From positions 1 through 10,622 of the forward strand of contig PLUH01000224.1 of NCBI GenBank assembly GCA_003164825.1: DNA of 10,622 nucleotides, written 5' to 3'. The translations under genes and the position numbers were made by a program. The stretch's first letter is position 1; each line of letters opens with the position of its first letter. Below the pieces are notes generated by a model. It worked only from the letters and a program-made list of their open reading frames with translations, was not told the DNA's origin and did no database searches. Of this stretch, positions 6,496 through 10,622 are shown piece after piece. This stretch comes from Hyphomicrobiales bacterium (GTDB lineage: Bacteria > Pseudomonadota > Alphaproteobacteria > Rhizobiales > Beijerinckiaceae).

Positions 6496-7356
6496 ATGGT
6501 CAACGCTGCCCAGTCCGGCCGCTTTCGCATCGGTGGGGCGTTCGAAGTCAACCGCCTCGGCTTCGGCGCGATGCGCATCGTCGGCCGCGGAGTCTGGGGC
6601 CCGTCCGCGGACCGCGCCGAGGCGCTGAAAACGCTGCGCCGCCTGCCCGATCTCGGCGTCGACTTCATCGACACCGCCGATTCCTATGGCCCAGATTTTT
6701 CCGAAGAGCTGATCCGGGAGGCGCTCGCGCCTTACGGCGAGATCCATGTCGCGACCAAGGGCGGGCTCGCGCGCACCGGCCCGAACATCTGGATTCCGCT
6801 CGGCCGGCCTGAATATCTGATCCAACAGGCGCACACGAGCCGCTGGCGGCTCGGCGTCGAGACGATCTCCTTATGGCAATTGCACCGCATTGATTCGAAG
6901 GTGCCGGCCAAAGAGCAGTTCGACGCGATCGCTTCCCTGATCAAGGATAAGGTGATCCGCTGCGCCGGCTTGTCGGAAGTCAGCGTGGCGGAGATCGAGG
7001 CGGCCGCGAAGGTCTTCCCGGTCGCCACGGTCCAGAACCGCTATAATCTGACTGACCGGACAAGCGAGGCCGCGCTCGACCATTGCGCAAAACACGGCAT
7101 CGGCTTCATCCCCTGGTTCCCGCTCAACGCCGGCGAACTCACGAAGGAAGGAGCGGCGCTCGACGCCATCGCCCGCAGGCATAAGGCGACTCCTGGCCAG
7201 ATCGCGCTCGCCTGGCTGTTGAAACGCAGCCCTGTCATGTTGCCGATTCCCGGCACCGGCAAGGTCGCGCATCTCGAGGAGAACGTCGGCGCGTCGTCGA
7301 TCAAGCTCTCCGACGACGAATTCGCGACGCTCGATCGCGCGGGACGCGGCGGATGA
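6496..7356 (+). CDS. Aldo/keto reductase
   Basis: The 286-residue protein has the aldo/keto reductase barrel motifs. LGFGAMRI lies near the N-terminus. The catalytic tetrad is Asp59 and Tyr64 in DTADSYG, Lys88 in VATKGG and His130 in WQLHRID. The C-terminal IPGTGKVAHLEEN is the NADPH 2'-phosphate-binding region. It should reduce aldehydes or ketones with NADPH in the cytoplasm; the substrate is unknown. The frame is open back to a TTG at 6460 overlapping hemF, but the ATG at 6496 has GGAG seven bases upstream and gives a normal N-terminus. Only 32 bases separate it from hemF, so it is probably in the same transcript. Whether it acts in tetrapyrrole metabolism or as a general detoxification enzyme is not shown. 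Confidence 0.92.
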   Translation: MVNAAQSGRFRIGGAFEVNRLGFGAMRIVGRGVWGPSADRAEALKTLRRLPDLGVDFIDTADSYGPDFSEELIREALAPYGEIHVATKGGLARTGPNIWIPLGRPEYLIQQAHTSRWRLGVETISLWQLHRIDSKVPAKEQFDAIASLIKDKVIRCAGLSEVSVAEIEAAAKVFPVATVQNRYNLTDRTSEAALDHCAKHGIGFIPWFPLNAGELTKEGAALDAIARRHKATPGQIALAWLLKRSPVMLPIPGTGKVAHLEENVGASSIKLSDDEFATLDRAGRGG

Positions 7357-7369
7357 CGCCGTCGGCGGC

Positions 7370-9028
7370 TCAGCGCGCCTGACCCTGTGTCTTCGCGCTT
7401 TCGATCAAGTGATCCTGGTAGCGTGCGCGCAGAGCGAGCTTGTTGAGCTTGCCGGTCGCCGTATGGGGCAGCTCTTCCAGCATCAGCACGTCGTCGGGGA
7501 GCCACCACTTCGCCACCTTGCCGGTAAACATGCCAAGGAGCTCGTCCTTGTCGATCTGCGCGCCCGCGCGCGGCACGACGAGCAGCAATGGACGCTCCTG
7601 CCATTTTGGATGGCGGGCGGCGATGATCGCGGCCTCGGCGACGGCGGGATGCGAGACGGCGATGTTTTCGAGCGCAATCGAACTGATCCACTCGCCGCCC
7701 GATTTGATGACGTCCTTCGAGCGATCGACGATCTCGGCGCAGCCGTCAGGGTCGATTGTGCAGACATCGCCGGTCCTGAGCCAGCCCTCGGAATCGGCCG
7801 CGCCCTCCGCGCCGCGATTGAGGTATTCGCGGCACACCCAGTGGCCGCGGACCAGGAAATCGCCGAACGCCTTGCCGTCCCAAGGCAGTTCGCGCCCCTC
7901 CGCGTCGACGATCTTCATGTCCGTGCCGCAGGCGGCGCGGCCCTGCCTGAGCCGATGGCGAATCGCGTCTTCTCCGGTCAGGACGGCGCTTGCAGGGGTC
8001 GGCGAATTGTAGGTGACGATCGGGCTGGTCTCGGTCATGCCCCAACCCTGCTCGACATTGACGCCCATCGGCGTGAACTCCTCGACGAGCAGCCGAGGCA
8101 AAGCCGAACCGGCGACCAGCATGCGCTTCAGCGAGGTCAGCCTCTCGCCCGAACTCCGCAGATGCGCGAGCAGTCCGAGCCAGATGGTCGGGACGCCTGC
8201 GGTCATGGTGACGCGCTCGCTCTCGAGCATCTTGAACAAAGAAGCGCCATCGAGATGGCGGCCCGGCAGAACGAGCGTCGCGCCGACCATGGTCGCACAA
8301 TAGGGCAACCCCCATGCGCAGGCGTGATACATCGACGCGGCGGGCAAAATGCGATCGACCGAGCGGATGCCGAACGTCTCGGCGGAATTGCCGGCGTAGG
8401 TGTGCAGCATCGTTGCGCGGTGGCTGTAGAGCACGCCTTTGGGCCTCCCGGTGGTGCCCGAAGTGTAGCAAAGCGCGCTCGCCGTGTTCTCGTCGAACTC
8501 CGGCCAGACATAGTCCTCGTCCGCCTCGGCCAGCAGCGTCTCATAACAGTAGAGACGCATACCTGGCGCGAGCGCGACGTCCTTCATCCCGGCCGCGTCG
8601 CTCAGCAGCACCACCGAGCGGACGCAGGAGTTTACCGCGGGCGCGATCTCGGCCAGCAGCGGCGCAAAGGAGGGATCGGCGAAGATGATGCTGTCCTGGG
8701 CGTCGGTCATGATGAAGGCGATGTCATCCGCCGACAGGCGCGGGTTCACCGTGTGACAGACCGCGCCCATGCCTGAGACGCCGTAATAGAGCTCGAGATG
8801 CCGGAAATCGTTCCATGCGAGCGTCGCCACCCGATCGCCGAGGCCGACCCCAAGCCTCGTCAGCGCGCGCGCCAGCCGACGGCTTCGGCGCTCGACCTCC
8901 GCGTAGGTGGTTCGGTGAAACGTAGGGCCGCCGAGGTTCGAGACCACCTCGGAGCGGCTTCGATGACGCGCGGCGTGGACGATGAGCGAGGAGACCAACA
9001 AGGGGTAGCGCTGCATCAACCCAAGCAT
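7370..9028 (-). CDS. Acyl-CoA synthetase (AMP-forming), fatty-acyl-CoA ligase / DmdB-like
   Basis: The 552-residue ANL-superfamily enzyme activates a carboxylic acid with ATP to an acyl-adenylate and transfers it to CoA. Motifs are the phosphate-binding YTSGTTGRPKG (188-198), WGMTE (329-333), the hinge-region GWLRTGD (415-421), DRSKDVIKSGGEWIS and the C-terminal PHTATGK with catalytic Lys527. The N-terminus (MLGLMQRYPLLVSSLI) and the WNDFRHLELYYGVSGMGAV stretch resemble the medium/long-chain FadD and methylmercaptopropionyl-CoA ligase (DmdB) branch. Sequence alone does not separate fatty-acid from methylthiopropionate use. The ATG at 9028 is chosen over an upstream frame opening at 9094 because AGGGGAGGA precedes it. 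It converges on the aldo/keto reductase with 13 bases between stops and no visible terminator. Confidence 0.93.
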   Translation of the reverse strand: MLGLMQRYPLLVSSLIVHAARHRSRSEVVSNLGGPTFHRTTYAEVERRSRRLARALTRLGVGLGDRVATLAWNDFRHLELYYGVSGMGAVCHTVNPRLSADDIAFIMTDAQDSIIFADPSFAPLLAEIAPAVNSCVRSVVLLSDAAGMKDVALAPGMRLYCYETLLAEADEDYVWPEFDENTASALCYTSGTTGRPKGVLYSHRATMLHTYAGNSAETFGIRSVDRILPAASMYHACAWGLPYCATMVGATLVLPGRHLDGASLFKMLESERVTMTAGVPTIWLGLLAHLRSSGERLTSLKRMLVAGSALPRLLVEEFTPMGVNVEQGWGMTETSPIVTYNSPTPASAVLTGEDAIRHRLRQGRAACGTDMKIVDAEGRELPWDGKAFGDFLVRGHWVCREYLNRGAEGAADSEGWLRTGDVCTIDPDGCAEIVDRSKDVIKSGGEWISSIALENIAVSHPAVAEAAIIAARHPKWQERPLLLVVPRAGAQIDKDELLGMFTGKVAKWWLPDDVLMLEELPHTATGKLNKLALRARYQDHLIESAKTQGQAR

Positions 9029-9031
9029 CGG

Positions 9032-9040
9032 TCCTCCCCT
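9032..9040 (-). promoter_or_regulatory. Ribosome binding site of the acyl-CoA synthetase gene
   Basis: On the - strand AGGGGAGGA ends three bases before the ATG at 9028. The spacing is short, but the match to the anti-Shine-Dalgarno is excellent. It decides this start over the 22-codon longer reading. Confidence 0.6.
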
Positions 9041-9242
9041 ATGTCGGCCGGCAAATTGATCCGGCTCCTTCGGTCTCCGCGCATCCTGCACCATTTCATC
9101 GTGTTGAACAATGCGCCGTCTTCCGACTGAAACGGGTGCGGTCGGCCCGCGGGAAAGGGCTCAGCATTGCATGAACAGCTCGGGTTGTTGCTTGGGCCCG
9201 AACGGCTTTGCGCGGCGGACGCGGTCGGCGTTGCGCCTACGC

Positions 9243-10133
9243 TCAGCTCCTCAGCACCACGCAGGCGCCGCCGGCCGCCTCGAGCGCGGCGCAGAGCTTC
9301 TCAGCTTCCGGGCGGTTCTGCGCCGGCAGGCGGACACGATAGAACGGACGGAAGCCGCGGCTTCTCACCACGGAGCCGAGCACGAACGGGTTCTTTCCGC
9401 CAACAACCGAATAGAAATCGTGCCGCGCGCGCTCAAAAGCGCGCATCGCCGACGCGCGCGAGAAGCTGGCGGCGATCTGTACGCCCCAGGGCGCAAACCA
9501 ACCCGAGACGATCGGCGAGACGCCCGGCGCCGTGCGCAGGGTGGCGATGAGGCTCAGGCATGACGGGCCCTGGGGCGCCCCCAACTCGGGCGGCGTCGGG
9601 GTTCGCCATTCCTCGGCGTCGTGGCCGGTGAGCGCGAGCACGTAGTCCTGGGTTTCGAGCGGAAGCTGGCCTTTGTCGTCGAGCCATTTGTCGACCGCAG
9701 TTTCGCCGGCGTTGTAGGCCGCCGCCGCGAGGCCCAGGTTGCCGAACTTGTGCACGAGTTCCGCGAGGTACTTCGCCGAGGCCGGAATCGCCGAAGCCGG
9801 ATCGAACGGATCCACGAGCCCCCGCGCGGACGCCGTGCCGGGCATGAACTGGGCGACCCCTTGCGCGCCCGCAGGACTGACCGCGTCGGGCCGGAACGAG
9901 CTTTCACGCCAGATGAGCTTGGTGAAATATTCGACCGGCAGACCCTCGGCCTTGGCCGAGGTTTCGAGGATCCCGCATAGCGTCGCGAGCGCATTGTCGG
10001 TCTCGGGGCCGGCGTCGGCCCTCGCCGCGCGGCCGCTCGGCCAAAGGATGAGCGCGGCGAGCGCTATCGCCACGCCTTTGGCGAATCTCTCTCGCCGCCG
10101 AGCGGCGGTCAAAGAACCCCATACAACCCCCAT
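9243..10133 (-). CDS. Lytic transglycosylase (SLT domain) with C-terminal SPOR domain
   Basis: The 296-residue protein (from the ATG at 10133; an in-frame GTG at 10151 would add six residues) has an Arg-rich N-terminus, a hydrophobic core and an ARADA end near residue 41 typical of a signal peptide. Residues about 50-160 form a family 1 lytic transglycosylase domain: WRESSF with catalytic Glu77, SPAGAQGVAQFMP, and AAAYNAGETAV. It cleaves the MurNAc-GlcNAc bond of peptidoglycan to a 1,6-anhydro end. Residues about 216-294 (WGVQIAASFS to GGACVVLRS) look like a SPOR domain, which in characterised proteins binds septal peptidoglycan stripped of stem peptides. A role in cell division or daughter separation is therefore inferred. 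The gene is divergent from icd and stands 214 bases upstream of the acyl-CoA synthetase start. Confidence 0.88.
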   Translation of the reverse strand: MGVVWGSLTAARRRERFAKGVAIALAALILWPSGRAARADAGPETDNALATLCGILETSAKAEGLPVEYFTKLIWRESSFRPDAVSPAGAQGVAQFMPGTASARGLVDPFDPASAIPASAKYLAELVHKFGNLGLAAAAYNAGETAVDKWLDDKGQLPLETQDYVLALTGHDAEEWRTPTPPELGAPQGPSCLSLIATLRTAPGVSPIVSGWFAPWGVQIAASFSRASAMRAFERARHDFYSVVGGKNPFVLGSVVRSRGFRPFYRVRLPAQNRPEAEKLCAALEAAGGACVVLRS

Positions 10134-10188
10134 TTGCGTCCGGTCTTCCACGCTCCCGGATTCTCATATGTCGTCGACGCGCACAACA

Positions 10189-10205
10189 GCTTTGCCTGCC
10201 AAAGC
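10189..10205. promoter_or_regulatory. Inverted repeat in the divergent promoter region, candidate operator
   Basis: GCTTTG (10189-10194) and CAAAGC (10200-10205) form a perfect 6-bp dyad around a 5-base centre (CCTGC). It lies between the transglycosylase and icd and overlaps the -35 half of the promoter candidate for icd. The symmetry fits binding by a dimeric regulator, but the motif is not one I recognise and a dyad of this size can arise by chance. Confidence 0.3.
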
Positions 10206-10219
10206 GCCGATGCTATAGG
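10192..10219 (+). promoter_or_regulatory. icd: Weak sigma70-like promoter candidate for icd
   Basis: TTGCCT (10192-10197), 16 bases, then TATAGG (10214-10219). Each box matches four of six consensus positions. It lies about 50 bases upstream of the icd start codon in the only place a + strand promoter for icd could sit within this intergenic region. Confidence 0.35.
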
Positions 10220-10269
10220 GGCAAAACACCGTCGCGCCGCGCTTCTCCCGTCAACGAAAGTCCCCGCCG

Positions 10270-10622
10270 ATGCCCAAGATCAAGGTGAGCAACCCGGTTG
10301 TCGAGCTCGACGGCGACGAGATGACGCGCATCATCTGGCACCTCATCCGCGACAAGCTGATCCACCCCTATCTCGACATCGACCTCCAGTATTTCGACCT
10401 CGCGGTCGAGAACCGCGACGCGACCAACGACCAGGTGACCATCGACGCCGCCGAGGCGATCAAGGTCTACGGCGTCGGCGTCAAATGCGCGACCATCACC
10501 CCGGACGAGGCGCGGGTGAAGGAGTTCCATCTCAAGGAGATGTGGAAGAGCCCGAACGGCACCATCCGCAACATCCTCGGCGGCGTCATCTTCCGCGAGC
10601 CGATCATCTGCAAGAACGTGCC
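10270..10622 (+). CDS. icd: NADP-dependent isocitrate dehydrogenase, N-terminal part (3' truncated by window edge)
   Basis: The first 117 codons begin MPKIKVSNPVVELDGDEMTR, the N-terminus of the homodimeric, eukaryote-like NADP isocitrate dehydrogenase common in Alphaproteobacteria. The enzyme oxidises and decarboxylates isocitrate to 2-oxoglutarate in the TCA cycle. The isocitrate-binding segment MWKSPNGTIRNILGG is complete up to FREPI and carries Ser94, Asn96, Arg100 and Arg109, the same numbering as in human IDH1. This is the class distinct from the Escherichia coli-type Icd, whose serine is regulated by AceK. The start codon is clear from alignment with the family; the Shine-Dalgarno is weak. 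The rest of the gene lies beyond the window. Confidence 0.96.
   Translation, partial: MPKIKVSNPVVELDGDEMTRIIWHLIRDKLIHPYLDIDLQYFDLAVENRDATNDQVTIDAAEAIKVYGVGVKCATITPDEARVKEFHLKEMWKSPNGTIRNILGGVIFREPIICKNV

Noticed and set aside
7409..8776. 455-codon open frame on the + strand
   Set aside because: It is opposite the acyl-CoA synthetase, whose motifs are intact on the - strand, and has no coding motif of its own.

Overview
The window is GC-rich DNA from an alphaproteobacterium, most likely of the Hyphomicrobiales (Rhizobiales). The support is a Shemin-pathway 5-aminolevulinate synthase, an alphaproteobacterial type of fatty-acyl-CoA ligase, a eukaryote-like NADP isocitrate dehydrogenase and very high GC at third codon positions. 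A methylotroph or purple non-sulfur relative such as Beijerinckiaceae or Methylocystaceae would fit, but the exact family is inference. No tRNA, rRNA, CRISPR array, insertion sequence or prophage gene was seen.

Layout, left to right. (1) The 3' end of a glutathione S-transferase-like gene, then a HAD-superfamily phosphatase-like gene, both on +. (2) A less GC-rich stretch of about 640 bases (1033-1675) whose only supportable gene is a 57-codon ORF with a strong ribosome binding site and a signal peptide. (3) A Tat-exported bicupin oxalate decarboxylase with both metal sites intact. (4) A + strand haem block: hemA, a 99-base spacer holding three perfect 7-bp hairpins in a row, hemE, hemF (overlapping hemE by ATGA) and an aldo/keto reductase 32 bases further on. 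(5) On the - strand, a fatty-acyl-CoA ligase converging on the reductase with only 13 bases between stops, and a lytic transglycosylase fused to a SPOR domain. (6) A divergent intergenic region with a 6-bp dyad and a weak promoter candidate, then the first 117 codons of NADP-dependent isocitrate dehydrogenase on +, cut by the window edge.

How the genes fit together. HemA makes 5-aminolevulinate from glycine and succinyl-CoA, HemE decarboxylates uroporphyrinogen III and HemF converts coproporphyrinogen III to protoporphyrinogen IX with O2. The cluster therefore holds the committed step and two late steps of haem synthesis (and of bacteriochlorophyll synthesis, if the organism makes it), without hemB, hemC or hemD. 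Isocitrate dehydrogenase supplies 2-oxoglutarate, the precursor of succinyl-CoA, but it is probably a separate transcription unit. The oxalate decarboxylase looks like an accessory function that removes oxalate in the periplasm. Most of the window is core metabolism. The items most worth a second look are the hairpin array between hemA and hemE, the Tat-exported decarboxylase with a variant lid, and the small secreted ORF. I did not find convincing evidence of an undescribed multi-gene system.
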